Made by a program: the position numbers and the translations under genes. From Spisula solida (taxonomy: Eukaryota > Mollusca > Bivalvia > Venerida > Mactridae): DNA of 64,000 bases. The notes beneath the pieces were generated by a model. It searched no databases. It saw nothing but the letters and a program-made list of their open reading frames with translations, and was not told the origin of the DNA. Of the stretch, positions 45,817 through 58,201 are shown piece by piece. The DNA lies in NCBI GenBank assembly GCA_947247005.1, contig OX365948.1, forward strand, positions 3,782,001-3,846,000. The letters run 5' to 3'. Position 1 is the first letter of the stretch. Each line of letters begins with the position of its first letter.

Positions 45817-47324
45817 AGCTCACCTGTCACAAAGTGACAGAGTGAGCTTTTGTGATCACACTTCGTCCGTCCGTCCGTCTGTCCTTCCGTCAACAATTGG
45901 GTTGTGTCCTCTCTAGAGGTCACAATTTTGGCCTAATCTTTATGAAACTTGGTCACAATGGTCACCTCAACAAAATCTAGGTCAAGTTCGATATTGGGTC
46001 ATCTGAGGTCAAAAACTAGCTCACTAGGTCAAATTATAGAAAAACCTTTTATAGTCACCAGAGGTTACAATTTCAACTTAATCTTTATGAAACTTTGTCA
46101 CAATGATCATGTCAACAAAATCTTGGCCAAATCAAAGTCACAATGTCAATTACAAAAATCACAATGTCAATTGATATTTTCCTGAGGGTCGTGGGTTCAA
46201 ACCCCACTGGAGCCATACTTTTTTTTTTTTTTTTTTAAGTGTTTAGGTATTGTTTTGTCTTTATAACATGTATTTGTACAGTTATATGGAGGAAAATATT
46301 TTGTTTAAATTGTAGGTCAAATCATAGAAAAACCTTGTGTAGTCACCAGAGGTTACTATTTCAACTTAATCTTTATGGAACTTTGTCACAATGATCCTGT
46401 CAGCAAAATCTAGGTCAAGTTCGATTTTGGGTCATCTAGGGTCAAAAACAAGGTCACACTGTCAATCTTCAATGGCCTCGCCCGAAACTACATCATGTCT
46501 AGGCTCTGCATTGTATATAAAACGCGTGTGTGTTAAAAGAATGACTTGTATTATATATTAATTCTCTTGCACTATCAGTTTATCATACTGATTGTAACAA
46601 ATTAATAATGACCAGTGTGTAGAACCATGAAATATTTAAACCTCAAATGTGTGTGTACTCATTTAAACCTTTCAACATGTAGTCTTCATGGTCACTAAAC
46701 TCTCTGCTGTAACTCTCTCTGTATACATACAAGTAAACTTTCATCAACCAATGAAAATGTGTATCAGGGTTCACAGCAGTTTTGTAAAGGTCAAATATCA
46801 AAATATTCTAGTATTTTAAGCAGGGTATGAATTGTAATGGTTAAGAGGAAATCAAAGCGCTGTAGGGAGCGTAGACATTTTCCTGAGGGTCCTGGGTTCA
46901 AACCCCACTGGAACCATAATTTTAATTTTTTTAATTTTTATTTTTTTAAGTATTTAGGTATTGTTTTGTCTTCATGGCATGTATTTGTACAGTTATATGG
47001 AGGAAAATATTTTTCCCAAAATATTTTGTTTAAATTATAGGTCAAATCATAGAAAAACGTTGTGTAGTCACCAGAAGTTACAATTTCAACTTAATCTTTA
47101 TGAAACTTTGTCACAATGATCATGTCAACAAAATCTAGGCCAAATTCGATTTTGGGTCATCTGGGGTCAAAAACAAGGTCACATGGTCAAATCATTAAAA
47201 AATTTGCAATAGATGCTGAATTTCCTTAAATTTTATTCAGAAAATGTGTAGGGTCACCATAGGGGTGTGCATGCACTAGTACGACAGGTGAGCGACCTAG
47301 GGCCCTTTGGGCCCTCTTGTTTTT
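45817..47324 (+). mobile_element. AGCTCACCTG-type element, copy 2, with an inserted SINE piece duplicated
   Basis: Starts AGCTCACCTGTCACAAAGTG and ends CAGGTGAGCGACCTAGGGCC before CCTCTTGTTTTT. Internal units carry TCTTTATGAAACTTGGTCAC and AACCTTGTGTAGTCACCAGA. At 46181 and again at 46882 (701 bp apart) a tRNA-like B-box piece (GTGGGTTCAAACCCCACTGG, or CTGGG variant) with a T-rich run and GTACAGTTATATGGAGG interrupts the unit, so a chimeric segment has been duplicated. Confidence 0.85.
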
Positions 47325-47708
47325 AAACTTATGATATTTGATTTTATGAACAAATGAGTGTTTGATTGTGAATTTATTTTTTTTGCATATATTGTACAAT
47401 AATGTGTTATTTGTTTGTCATGTTGCTGTATGCAGTAGTACCCCACCGCTAGTAGAGACTGACACTGAGGGTGGTCAGTTATATATCCTTTCAGCTACCA
47501 CGATTTTTTTGGGGGGTTATGAGAAATTCATATGGTCCCTATACCCCGTCCCTGAGACACTATTGACTTGCAGCACTGATAAAAACTCGATACATCCGGA
47601 TGCTACACACCTACCTCAAACCGAAAGTAGAAAAAATTGTCAACATTTCGACTAAAGGTCACCAGAAATGACGATGTGACGGTGACCCTTGCGCGAAAAA
47701 CTTCGTTT

Positions 47709-48001
47709 TTATGCCCCCCTATCGATAGATGGGGAGGCATATAGTGATTCACCTGTCCGTCCGTCCGTCCGTCCGTTCGTCCGTCCGTCCTGGTTAACCC
47801 AAATTGACCGTTTCTTCTTGCATTAATATGGCTTGCTACAAAGCTTTCATACTTGCATGGATGTTGTGTATGAACACTCTCCACACACCAGTATCACCTA
47901 ACCCCATTTTGACCTTCACCTTGACCTAATTTTGGACTTAGACTTTATGGACAAGGCTTCCACAGGGGGCATAAGCGTTTATTGAACGCAGTCTTGTTTT
48001 T
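47709..48001 (+). mobile_element. TATGCCCCCC-type element
   Basis: Begins TTATGCCCCCCTATCGATAG with ATGGGGAGGCATATAGTGAT, then (GTCC)n, and ends CAGGGGGCATAAGCG before GTCTTGTTTTT. Short TIR, GTCC patch and TCTTGTTTTT tail are the same layout as the AGCTCACCTG family. Confidence 0.8.
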
Positions 48002-48284
48002 GTTGTTTTTTTTAGCTTGACAAGCCTTCTTTATGGCCCCTTTAGGGCATTGGTCCTGACCCCTTTGTCTAGCCTTATATTCCTGCTATAGAAAAATAAC
48101 TTTTTGGCGCTAAATGTTAATGCAATTCCACAGGGAATCGTACCGCAATGGCGGGTAGGACCAATAATTTCAGTTTTGTAAAATCTACGTTCAAAGCCCT
48201 CTTTAAAGGGGTCTAGCGGGCCCAAAAACCTGTGCACGACCCTGGGCCCGTAATATCCTGTAGTCTGGGATGCCTGTGTACCCA

Positions 48285-48385
48285 TGACAGCAAAATTCCC
48301 GAATTTGGGCATTTAGGTCGAAAACTACGGAAGGCCGAAATGGCCATCCCGGCAAGTCTGCATTAGTATGCTATGGTAGCGGAAA
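48285..48385 (+). repeat. Dispersed repeat, matches 58425-58516
   Basis: CCCATGACAGCAAAATTCCC, CGAATTTGGGCATTT and CCGAAATGGCCATCCCGGCA are matched at lower identity near 58450-58500, followed by GCATTAG and CGCTATGGT in both. A degraded interspersed element with unknown borders. Confidence 0.6.
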
Positions 48386-48402
48386 GGATATACATGTATG
48401 TC

Positions 48403-48713
48403 GCTGGCTTCGAGTGAGAAGGTCGTAAGTGCTATAGTGCACCCAGGATAATGTGAACGGCGGAAAAATTTGGTATATTCCTAATTAAACCGATGTGCAC
48501 GATTTATCAGTGATGTTTTGAGTTCAATATTGACCTTATCTGTTTGTTTTAGCTTTTTATAAAATCAATTTTGCCACAGTTGACGACCAAACTGTAGTTA
48601 AAAATGCTTGTATTTTCATTTAATACTAAAGAGTTGTTTTTCACTGACAGTTTTTTCTTGTTTTCTCACTTGTTTTGTACTTACGACGTAGCTTCTCATT
48701 TTAAGCCAGCGAT
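48403..48713. mobile_element. CGCTGGCTT-type MITE
   Basis: TCGCTGGCTTCGAGTGAGAA with GGTCGTAAG at the left, and CTTACGACGTAGCTTCTCAT then TTTAAGCCAGCGA at the right, the cleanest inverted ends of the three family members. It is about 310 bp with no coding capacity. Confidence 0.82.
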
Positions 48714-50234
48714 GTTTGGTTGATCAATATTTCAGATATATTAGATCTTGTATGTTCATGATGCATGTATTGTGTTATGTCCTAGCCATGTTTTTGTGCT
48801 TATAATGTATTATATTATACATAACTAGTCTTCCAGACCATCAATATTATAAATATTGCTGTTTCAAAAGACCTAGTCATGTGTGTTCATTGCAGTCATA
48901 TGTGTTCATTGCAGCTAAACATATTGTCATGTTACATGTATATTTGTTAGAACAACAGTCTGTACACTCAGTGACAAAACAAAAGCACACATTATATTAT
49001 AGTAACATTTTTAATGTTGTTATTTTTTAATTTCACAGACTCATGCATGAATAAGTAATGAGGATAAATTTTAATTTTCATTGATTTTTGTTCAGGGATA
49101 ACATTTTTACAAAGGTTTAAATGTAACGGGCGAGAATGGCAAAATTCTAACATTTGTCACATGTAATGCCTGGTGTTGTATCCTTAACACTACTGTTCAT
49201 TTATGCTATGATGGTTGTCATGCGTTGTTGTGGGACCATGATCCCCTCTTGAATGAGGGTCTGGTAAGGTTCATCAACGTTCCTCGGTAGTGGTGCAAGT
49301 GGGCGGATCCGACGTCAGAGTTCTTCCAGACATGCATGTTTATGAATTCGCTTGGGGACAGGTGCACAGTTTTGCCTGAAACCGACTCAACTGCTATACA
49401 GGCTACTAGTGCCACGTACAAATAAAAATATGCATTTATTCAGTGTTTTTGATACTGCTGGTAAAGATGTGCACGTATGAGTTTCGACATTTATCGGATA
49501 AACCTGAAACAAATGTGAAATGTATCATTATCATCTTCAATGAAAAATTAAACAAAAATTAATCAATATTAAAATACAATATTTAGAAAAGTAGTATTTT
49601 CTTCAAATAATTTGTCAATCATCCTATCATCATCCTAGCTGTGGTTGTGACTGACCAGAAGCGATTCCAGCGATGCAACATGCGGGGTCTCCCTTTGTGA
49701 TGGCGGTCCTTTATTGTCCCAGTGACATTAGATCACTGTTTTAGCCTTGTTATTATAGAATAGTGGCAATGGAATTGCCTGGCAACAGCAGCACAACTTG
49801 TTCACATTCGAAGAATTCCAGTTTCCGCCAAACAAATGTTTTCTGGCAAATATTGCATGTTTTAACTTACTTTGTATGCTTTTTTGATGAGTTTTTAAAA
49901 GTGTTAATAATTGATAACCTACCATTCGTCAATACAAACATTTCACTTTTCAATTTCGCACGAGTGCCACATGCAAAACATATGTTTTATCCTCTTCTGG
50001 TCAATCCAGTTTAAGAACAAATATAATTGCAGGCAAAAATTCACAGGAGTAAAGGGTTTAGCCCATGTAGCATGAATATTTTTAATAAACATGTATAGCG
50101 AACTTATTTAGAAAAAAAGACACCCGAAAACCTTGTGCGTTTATTTTGTCCCTGAGTGTATACTTAAAGTTTTGTCTTGGTGCATTTTGAATGTCGTATA
50201 ATCAAGGCAATTTCAAACGTATTGTTGAATGACA
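48714..50234. other. Unassigned sequence
   Basis: No supported gene. A 67-codon minus-strand frame at 49218-49421 with moderately GC-richer composition was looked at, but no family was recognised. It could be an old retrotransposon piece. Confidence 0.4.
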
Positions 50235-50362
50235 ATATTCCCCTGTCCTTTCCAGCTGTGGATCTATCCAAATAATGACAATGTTCCCCTGTCCTTTCCA
50301 GCTGTGGATCTATCCAAATAATGACAATGTTCCCCTGTGCTTTCCAGTTGTGGATCTATCTT
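50235..50362. repeat. Short tandem repeat, three copies
   Basis: AATGACAATATTCCCCTGTC followed by CTTTCCAGCTGTGGATCTATCC occurs three times in a row with small changes, about 46 bp per unit. The start of an array rather than a long one. Confidence 0.88.
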
Positions 50363-51202
50363 AATAAAGTTGTAATCAATGTATTGACTACTGCTGATGG
50401 TATTTTGTAATGATGTATATTTGTTAATGAAATCCTGATATATACGCTGAGCAAAATTTCTAATTGTTCAATTAGGTTTTTCATTGAAGATACTGTAGTA
50501 CTGTACGATATACTTGTTTTATGACATTCTTACTGGTATGTCAAAATAAATATATTCTGGACGATTATAAATGGATATCTTCATATTTTAAATGACATTT
50601 TGTTAACTGATTATTATTCCTTCTTCCTAATAGATTTTTGAATATCATTATGTTTTGATATGTTTTAAAGATTATGTCTATCTATGTTAAGACTAGTCTA
50701 TGTTTTACGTGTTGCAAGTATAGGCTGTGGTTATGTAGAAATTTCTTGTTCATATGATCAGTTTATGAATCTCGTTTAATTGTTATACATGTATTTGAGC
50801 CATTTTCCAGGAGAACAGAGGTTTTAAAATGACAAAACTATGAAATTATCATGTAGTGTTAGGAAGACAAAGGCTCTCATGAACAGTTCAGTTTGGGCAA
50901 ATATAATATCCAAAGTTACAGACCTTTGAAACCAACAACTCCCATCTATGTTTCAAACGTTATTTGATGTAAAGTTAACAAGCATTTCACACTAAATCCA
51001 GTATTTGATAAATTCTTGATATAAACTGATCAAAACTGTGAATGTTTGTCTTTCAAGAAAAGTAGCTAATATTTTTTACCTCTTAGCCCTCAATTTGGCA
51101 ATCTGGGAACTTTCCTATTCATGAGAAAAACTAATTCTATAAAATAGTCCTCTATTATCTAAAAAAAAATTTAAACCTTATTACATAATTACCATATATA
51201 TA
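50363..51202. other. Unassigned AT-rich sequence
   Basis: No gene, repeat array or inverted ends recognised. Confidence 0.5.
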
Positions 51203-51440
51203 AGAGCAGTGGCCTAGAGGTAGGGTACGCGCTTCGGTATTAAGAGGTCCCAGGTTTGATCCCCTTCTGCGCCACTGCTTAATTTCTTGGAGCAAGAATA
51301 ACCCACATGCTCCACTTAACCAAGGTGTGAATTGGTACCTGTGAGTGTGGTGTCTGTACATGTTCGATATTCCTGGGCGCAGCAGATCCATGTTGGCTGC
51401 ACATCCAGCAGGAGAGAAATAGTCTCCCCAGGGCGGTTCG
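51203..51440 (+). mobile_element. tRNA-derived SINE
   Basis: The head AGCAGTGGCCTAGAGGTAGG (A box) and CAGGTTTGATCCCC (B box) is followed by TGCGCCACTGCT, which pairs with the start as an acceptor-like stem (AGCAGTGG/CCACTGCT). The body continues with GGAGCAAGAATAACCC and GGCGCAGCAGATCC. The intact stem is notable, but the spacing and anticodon region do not give a standard tRNA. Confidence 0.7.
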
Positions 51441-52039
51441 AACCCAAGTTTCCTTTAGGTAGCCAAATGACCAGGGAAAGTTAAAATGTACAAAGCTGGC
51501 TGAACTGCTGAAAACTGCCCTCGAAAATTAATAACTAACTTATGTGTTATAAAATGTCATTAAGCCTGGTTTTCCTGGAATGCTGCTCATATGTAGGAGT
51601 ATTTATTTAATTTATTATGACCATTTAATGTTATATTATCGCCTAATTTGTGCCAAGATAGTGAAATAATGACACATTGTGTATTATAACTTATTTTATG
51701 CAACGACAGTGAAATAAAAGATAGACATTTACTTTAAATTTGTGTTTTATATAATAAAAGGATTGATAAGCATGTTTGAATGAATATAACAGTACCATGG
51801 CATGTGTGTCCCTAGTCATGTAATATGTCGGTCAAAGATATTATCATTTGTGAATTATTTATTGCAACTTATACATAACTGCTTCCTGTACAAGTTCCTG
51901 AAGTTGGATATTGAATAGAATAGAATATATTTATTCAGAAAAAAATGTAGTGGTGTCTTCCATACATAGCTGGGTATTGTCAAGACAGTTCACGCTATGG
52001 GAGAATACATAATATAACAATACACTATACTGTTTTTTT
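51441..52039. other. Unassigned AT-rich sequence
   Basis: No gene recognised. GAATAGAATAGAATATATTT near 51915 is a short simple repeat. Confidence 0.5.
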
Positions 52040-52599
52040 GCTCACCTGTCACAAAGTGACAGCGTGAGCTTTTGTGATCACTCTTTGTCCGTCGTACATC
52101 CTTCTGTCCGTCAACAATTTGCTTGTGTAGACACTGGAGGTCACAATTTTGGCCTAATCTTTATGAAACTTGGTCACTATGATCATCTCAACAAAATCCA
52201 GGTCAAGTTCGATATTGGGTCATTCTGGGTCAAAAACTAGGTCACAAGGTCAAATCATAGAAAAACCTTGTGTAGTCACCAGAGGTCACAATTTAAACCT
52301 AATCTTTATTTAACTTGGTCACGATGATCATCTCAACAAAATCTCGGTCAAGTGTGATATTGGGTCATCCGGGGTAAAAAAACTAGGTCAGAAGGTCAAA
52401 TCATAGAAAATATTGTGTAGTCACTAGAGGTCTCACTTTTGACATTATCTTTATGTCACAATGATCATCTTAATAAAATTTAGATCAAGTTCGTAATTGG
52501 GTCATCAGTGGCCAAGAACTAGGTCTCTTGGTCAAATCACAGGGTTTGCATGCACTGCTATCACAGGTTAGCGACCTAGGGCCCTTTGGGTCCTCTTGT
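52040..52599 (+). mobile_element. AGCTCACCTG-type element, copy 3
   Basis: GCTCACCTGTCACAAAGTGA at the left and CACAGGTTAGCGACCTAGGG before TCCTCTTGTAT at the right. About three internal units contain AATCTTTATGAAACTTGGTC and AGGTCAAGTTCGATATTGGG. It is more degraded than copies 1 and 2. Confidence 0.85.
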
Positions 52600-53109
52600 A
52601 TCAAAGCACTTATGAAAATCTTGAAGTTACACACAAATTTAAATTGTTTATAATTATTTTAACAACTGCAAATTGGTGACGGATATGGTTTGTATGAGTT
52701 CATTAATTGAACTATTATTAGTATTGCAGCCCCAATTTACCACACTTTATAATTGTAACCAAATTATATTGAATTTAAGTTAAATCGTAAATGGCTGGTT
52801 TCCGTAAGTGCTTTTTCCCAAACATGACATCGTACTCTGACAGCCTGTAGCCACCTTAGTCAAAACAAAAATGAAGCACTAGGATGACCACATACCATAA
52901 GGACAACACCAAAAGCTGCACACAGAAACAGCACACAAAGATAGTACACTGTAGTACTAGTATACAAATTACTAACTCAGCATTTCTTCTTCTTCTCCCT
53001 ATTACTGAGTTGGGTTCTTCATAGAACGTATGTAACTTGATGAAACTGAGCGTTGTGGTGGCGCACAGTCTCACAAATATTAAAAAAGTTCATGAATGTC
53101 GATTAAGAC

Positions 53110-53420
53110 TATGTACATAGTGTCATGACAAGTGATGAAGTTTGGCTGTCTAAAGGAATTATCTGAAGGCATCTGAGGTTGGAGAAGCAACTGTGCTGAG
53201 AAGGTTACTGAGAAGATACCAGTTTCTCGCTGTCCTTGGAAAGAAGCAGTAGGCAAACACTTTGTCTGTAATGCGCTTCAGGTACTGTCGATGTTGCCCT
53301 CAGGTACGACCATCACTGATGTGGTCATCAGCTCAAATGATGTCGACAAGTTGATTGTTCATCTTGTACAGCCGACCTAGTCTTCGTCGCACTTCTAGAG
53401 CCTCTAAGGTGAGTGTGACA
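53110..53420 (-). pseudogene. Degenerate non-LTR retrotransposon C-terminal fragment
   Basis: Minus-strand translation gives TLEALEVRRRLGRLYKMNNQ followed by LVDI, then after stops RTARNWYLLSNL and TSDAFR. This matches the order of the terminal region of CR1/Jockey-like reverse transcriptases (LExRR-LYKxxN-LVDI, RxxRLWNSLP). Several stops show it is old. It lies just outside the duplicated region. Confidence 0.65.
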
Positions 53421-53459
53421 GTGACACATACAAGAGGCTGACACTATTGCTCAGCTACA

Positions 53460-53640
53460 CAAAAACGTTTGTAGTATAGCTAGTTCAGCAGCATACAAAC
53501 ACTGACAGTATAATTCACATACTTACAAACATAGGGCGTGTAGTTCAGTAGCGTACACACACTGACTCCATAGTTCAGTTGCATGCAGACACTGGCTATA
53601 TAATCCAGCAGCTTATAAATATACTCTGGTTACCGGCGTA
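53460..53640. repeat. Diverged minisatellite remnant, left end of tandem copy A
   Basis: Several degenerate units of GTTCAGCAGCATACAAACAC and TGACAGTATAATTCACATAC correspond to the right end of the long array at 60690-60930. This shows the duplication carries an end of the array on both copies. Confidence 0.75.
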
Positions 53641-54191
53641 CTATGTGTTTCTAGTAATATAGTGTTCTAGGGGAGGTAAGCCAGACTACTTATAAATACT
53701 GACAAGTGAGTTCAGCTGCGTACAAATACTGAATGTATAAACAAGCTGCTGACACACTTACCATTGTGTTCCGATGCATTAGCTGTTTTCTTTAATGTTT
53801 AGTTACAGATAAACACTAATGGTAAGGGTCGCCTTCATATAAACACCGGAAAGGTTTGGCTGTACGTGAGTACAATGTATAACTATCAGCTGTATATAAG
53901 TACTAACTGTACGTGTTAGCTTTATATAGACACCAGCTGTAGGGTAAACTGTCAGTAAACATCAGATTATGTAATGTTAAGCTTCACATATACACCAGCA
54001 GTAGTAATGTCTATATATATATAGTCACATCATCGCACTGATGGCAGCGGTGACAAACTGTGATATATTAGCTAGGATCGACACACCTGATATTCAGACA
54101 ACTTTTACACTTGCAGTTACAATGTACAAGTGCATTATAAAACGGTTATCAAATAAATACAAGAAAAAGACATCATAAACAGTATTGGGCA

Positions 54192-54197
54192 TTTATT
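54192..54197 (-). terminator. AATAAA poly(A) signal of gene copy A
   Basis: On the minus strand AATAAA lies 48 nt beyond the TGA of the last exon of copy A (54245). The same signal is present at the equivalent place in copy B, near 61393. Confidence 0.6.
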
Positions 54198-54244
54198 TTG
54201 CTATATTACAACGACTAAATACTTTTACCAAAGACATCACAACA

Positions 54245-57200
54245 TCATCCAACAGTCATTTCTCTATTTGTAACGCCACCTGCAAAACAAATTTATACAT
54301 TATGTACATGAACTCGTGTACATAATAATTTCAGAATGAAAGTGGTTTAATCATATATGTATACAGAAATACGTTTTTCTGGAAATAATTACTACAGCCA
54401 TTATATCATCTAGTACTTGTGACAATATGGGATGTGTAGTTATGAACTATAAACATCAACTTGGAATGGGTCATAAAAGAATTCTTATATTCGTATATAC
54501 TAGTATTAACATACTTTAGTTTAAACATGACAACAAAGATTGCGTCATACCACTGTAATCTCTGTGGAGACTGCTTCGGCAAAAAACGCCCAAAACACCA
54601 AAACAGTCATCATCATCATCACCAACATCATCATCAACCTCATCATCATTAACAGCATAATCATGATCGTCAATCTGTTTCTTCATATCGTCTTTACACA
54701 CAGTAGCATCTACTTGTAATGGCTCCGGCTGGTACACGGTCATTGTTTCATGTTTCATAGCGATAACCATTGAACTACCAACAGTATCGTGGGAAGTGTC
54801 ATCTTTCACAGCTATCGTCATTCGACGGCAAGTAGGTTCGTCTTTAAATGAGACATACTTAGATTATTATAATTGTTGAAGTAATACGCGTATAAACGTA
54901 CACTCCTATTTGTAGCGTTTTAGTAAATTTAAGAATATAAAGATATTTACTTATGTACCATTTCTATGTGAATATGGATACGACAGAAATGTATGTTACA
55001 TTTTAAGATCATTTCGCGATTGTTATATTAATTCTTAATTCGAGCTTGTGTACTTTGATTAACCATTTAAAATATATGTACAAGACAGTGAGACGTTAGT
55101 CACCTACCTTTAACATTGTTCAACTGCAACCATCATTTGGTCCTTATTGTATCGTTAGGTTCATCAGCTACTACAACACCAGTGCATACATGGGGCTGTG
55201 CTATTTGGGCAGGAAATGTGGTGTGAACATGTATTAGGCAATCAATTGATTCCACGAGTTTCCGTATTTGATAAAATGGCTCAACAAACAACTCTGAAAT
55301 TCAAAAAAATATATTTTTGTAAATCTCTTTATGTATAATGATCATTGTACAAAATGTATATATAACACGAAAGCATGTCGCCATTTCACAAGTTCTCTTC
55401 CTTTAATTCTTTGTTAATTCCTTCTTCGAGTAAAAAAGAAGAAGATATTACCCCGGCAGAAGAACACGGAAAACGGAGACGTTCTCCTCAGTATGTTTCT
55501 ATGTCAGGACAAGGGTGGAAATGTAAATATACTCAAAGTCTTTCGTGTTGAAAATGACTGGTTTGATGTGATTTCAAAGGGTAAAGATTACTTATAATAT
55601 AATGTGCACAAAAATTATATATGCACGAACCTGCAATTGTATTCCTCACTCTTTTTACAATTCGTTTAATATGTGACAGTCGAACACCATGGCCATATTG
55701 CTCAACCAAACAGTTTACAATGTCGTTTAATGCTGCGTTGACGAATGTGTCCCTTCCAGGTTCGGATAACTTCTTCAATTGTTGGCGCAAGGTCACTGTT
55801 TGTATTTTGATGTCACGACGTGATTTATTATCGCCAACGTCTTTGACTACCTTCTTGGAGTTTGGTGGTTTGTCGTTTAAAGAAGCTAAAATTGAAAATG
55901 AGCTATATTTATAAGTCAACAGTCAGATGGGGAGCACCAGTTAGAATTGTTCTTCAAGCACGGCCCTATTTGATAATGGCAGCTAGTCGTTGTTATCGCT
56001 GTTGAGCATCCAGGGTGGAGGGTATTCTTAATTGGTATTTTATCACTTGGAGTACAATGAGTTTAGCTTAAAAAGCACAAGTTTCAATTGTAAAATTTAA
56101 AGCATTACGCAGCGCTTCTATATACCACAGTAAAGATACAAAATGTATTTAACATTACAAAAAACTGTAGATACTATGTTTTGAAGAACACCAAGCAAAA
56201 TGGTCATACCTCGTTTAGTTGACTTCACGTGTTTGGCATTTCTTCTCTTGTGTTCATTTCTAGACATGGCATCTGGTATGTCAGTACTCTTCTCAGTGTT
56301 CTCTAAAACAGTATCATGTTTACAACATTATTCGTGATAAATGATTGATATCAGAAAGAAATACGTAATATATTAGTCTATTCGAATTTTACTAATTGAG
56401 TATTGAGTTATTTCATTGTTTTTACTTTTGATTCTCTGCGATATCGTGTTTGTCACAGAGATAACATTACCTATGATACAATGCATTAACAATTCAATAC
56501 TAACCGTTTACCTCCATGTTCTTAAAGTAATCTTCCCGCTGTCTGTTAGCCAACTTCAGCAGTACACGCTGTTCTGCAGTTCTGTATTGCTCAGTAGTGA
56601 TCGGTGCCCATGTGAGTACAGCTTTTACTACTTTGAAATCTCTGTCGGGATTTGTTGGAAAGCTTACACCTGAAAATGCAAGTATAAACGTTAGGAAGCA
56701 GTAAATATAAAACCGGACGAAATGGTAATAGACAGTGGATTGACTGGAAATGGTGGTATGTATTGACAAGTATGCCTTGAAATCATGTAATTGTGTTTAA
56801 AAGCATTATGCACATGCATGTATATGATGTAGTGAAACTGTGAAAATCTTGATTTTATTTGATATTTTGACCTAAATATGAATGTGAAAGTAAACGTAGA
56901 GCAGAGTAGGGGTTAACCGATCTGGGATCAATCCGCGCGGTACAGATATCTAACAAGCAAATGCCTACGCTGACCAAAATCAGATACAGTCAAGTAGTCC
57001 TATAAAAAACTTTTGATTTGGCTGGAAATTGTGGTTTGTCTTGACAAGTCTGCATTATAATCATGAAATAAGGTTTAAATGCTTTGTACACCAGGTCCTG
57101 TATATGATGTTGTGAAACTGTTTTATTTAGAAAGGTTTGACATTCTGGCTTTAATATGTAAGTGAAAGTAGGGTTGTGGCTAACGGACTTGGAATCAGTC

Positions 57201-58108
57201 CGCACGTGTGAGAAAATATGTTCATCGCGTTGGATAAAGCCAACTTTTTCTTTTATGATGCCCAAGCTATTCTATTGATTGGTGGATTTTTAGAGGTCCC
57301 ATTATCTGCTTAATTCAGAGGGGGTTTAACTCCAATAACAACACACACGTTTCTCGCGTAGTATACCACATAATGCGCATTATTCTGCACTCCGCATACA
57401 CTCGTATTTTTTGAATATTATTACAACATTTTGTTAAATTAATTAAGCACAATACCTGTACATTCTAATTTGGTGAGAACCTTCAGATTACACAACAATT
57501 ATACATGCTCTCTTTCTCAAGCACAGCCGATCAAGCGCAAGCGCAAATGTATTAACTTCACTGGTTTTACACAACACTACGGAATATGTTTATACGGCGG
57601 CGAAAGTGGAATTCTGCAGGGAAAGGATTGGGGTTAATTCACAAGTCTCCAGGTGACCATTTTTAACTAAGCATACAAAAGAAACAATATAAACATTGTA
57701 GGTTTACTGTCATGACGATTCGGACAGCTGCCAGAATATCAATCCTTGAACAATGATGCTTAAATATCTTACCTATCGGCCGCTTCACTTTTAACTGATA
57801 AAAGATACCCCGAGGGTCGGTAACATCCACACATGCCAGGATGGTATAATGAACGCTTCTGTGCGTATATTGTCTCACTGGCATGGTGATTGTGTTTTCT
57901 TTGTCAATATGAACTTCTGGACCTGAAAGTTAAATACCGGTAATGAATTAATATACCACAAAAAGCAAACGCCAGTAACAAAATTATTAAAGAAGAATAA
58001 ATCACGATATCCAGTCATTATAACGTTTAGTTACACCAAAATTAAACAGCATTTACCTCGTAAATTCCAGCACGTTGCATCTGGAGAGTACAATAAATTA
58101 TCCATCAT
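54245..58108 (-). pseudogene. Unrecognised eight-exon gene, copy A, with a nonsense codon
   Basis: Exons in transcript order are 58108-58057, 57922-57773, 56669-56512, 56300-56210, 55885-55631, 55293-55108, 54841-54551 and 54279-54245. All phases close, giving 405 aa from MMDNLLYSPD to VTNREMTVG. The protein has a mixed N-terminal region (RSVHYTILACVDVT, LTWAPITTEQYR), a basic linker (KRRNAKHVKSTKRG), a helical centre (RQQLKKLSEPGRD, LSHIKRIVKRVRN), a PFYQIRKLVESID segment and an acidic tail (DDEVDDDVGDDDDD) made by a CAT-type microsatellite. I do not recognise the family. In exon 6, TGA at 55135-55133 replaces the GGA (Gly) found at the same site in copy B, truncating the protein after about 292 residues. 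Without splicing at 54551, exon 7 reads on to a stop at 54516, also giving 405 codons. It could still be expressed as a short form. Confidence 0.8.
56735..57205. repeat. Diverged tandem duplication in intron 2 of copy A
   Basis: About 56735-56945 and 57010-57205 align loosely: GATTGACTGGAAATGGTGGT against GATTTGGCTGGAAATTGTGG, TATATGATGTAGTGAAACTG against TATATGATGTTGTGAAACTG, and GGATCAATCCGC against GAATCAGTCCGC. It is an old intronic duplication; its first half is repeated in copy B. Confidence 0.7.
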
Positions 58109-58201
58109 CTTAAAGCTTTGTATTCATAAAATATGTCTTCTCGTTTTAAATGCTTGCTCAACTCGGAATACTTCCGCCCGTAACTAAGGAAGTGACGTAG
58201 T

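Noticed and set aside
54461..54652. A plus-strand 63-codon frame ending in a His run (and its copy at 61662)
   Set aside because: It is antisense to the acidic Asp-rich exon 7; the CAT/ATG repeat reads as His on one strand and Asp on the other.
55621..55914. A plus-strand 97-codon frame, also present at 62823
   Set aside because: It is antisense to exon 5 of the unknown gene, whose minus-strand exon has correct splice sites and phase.
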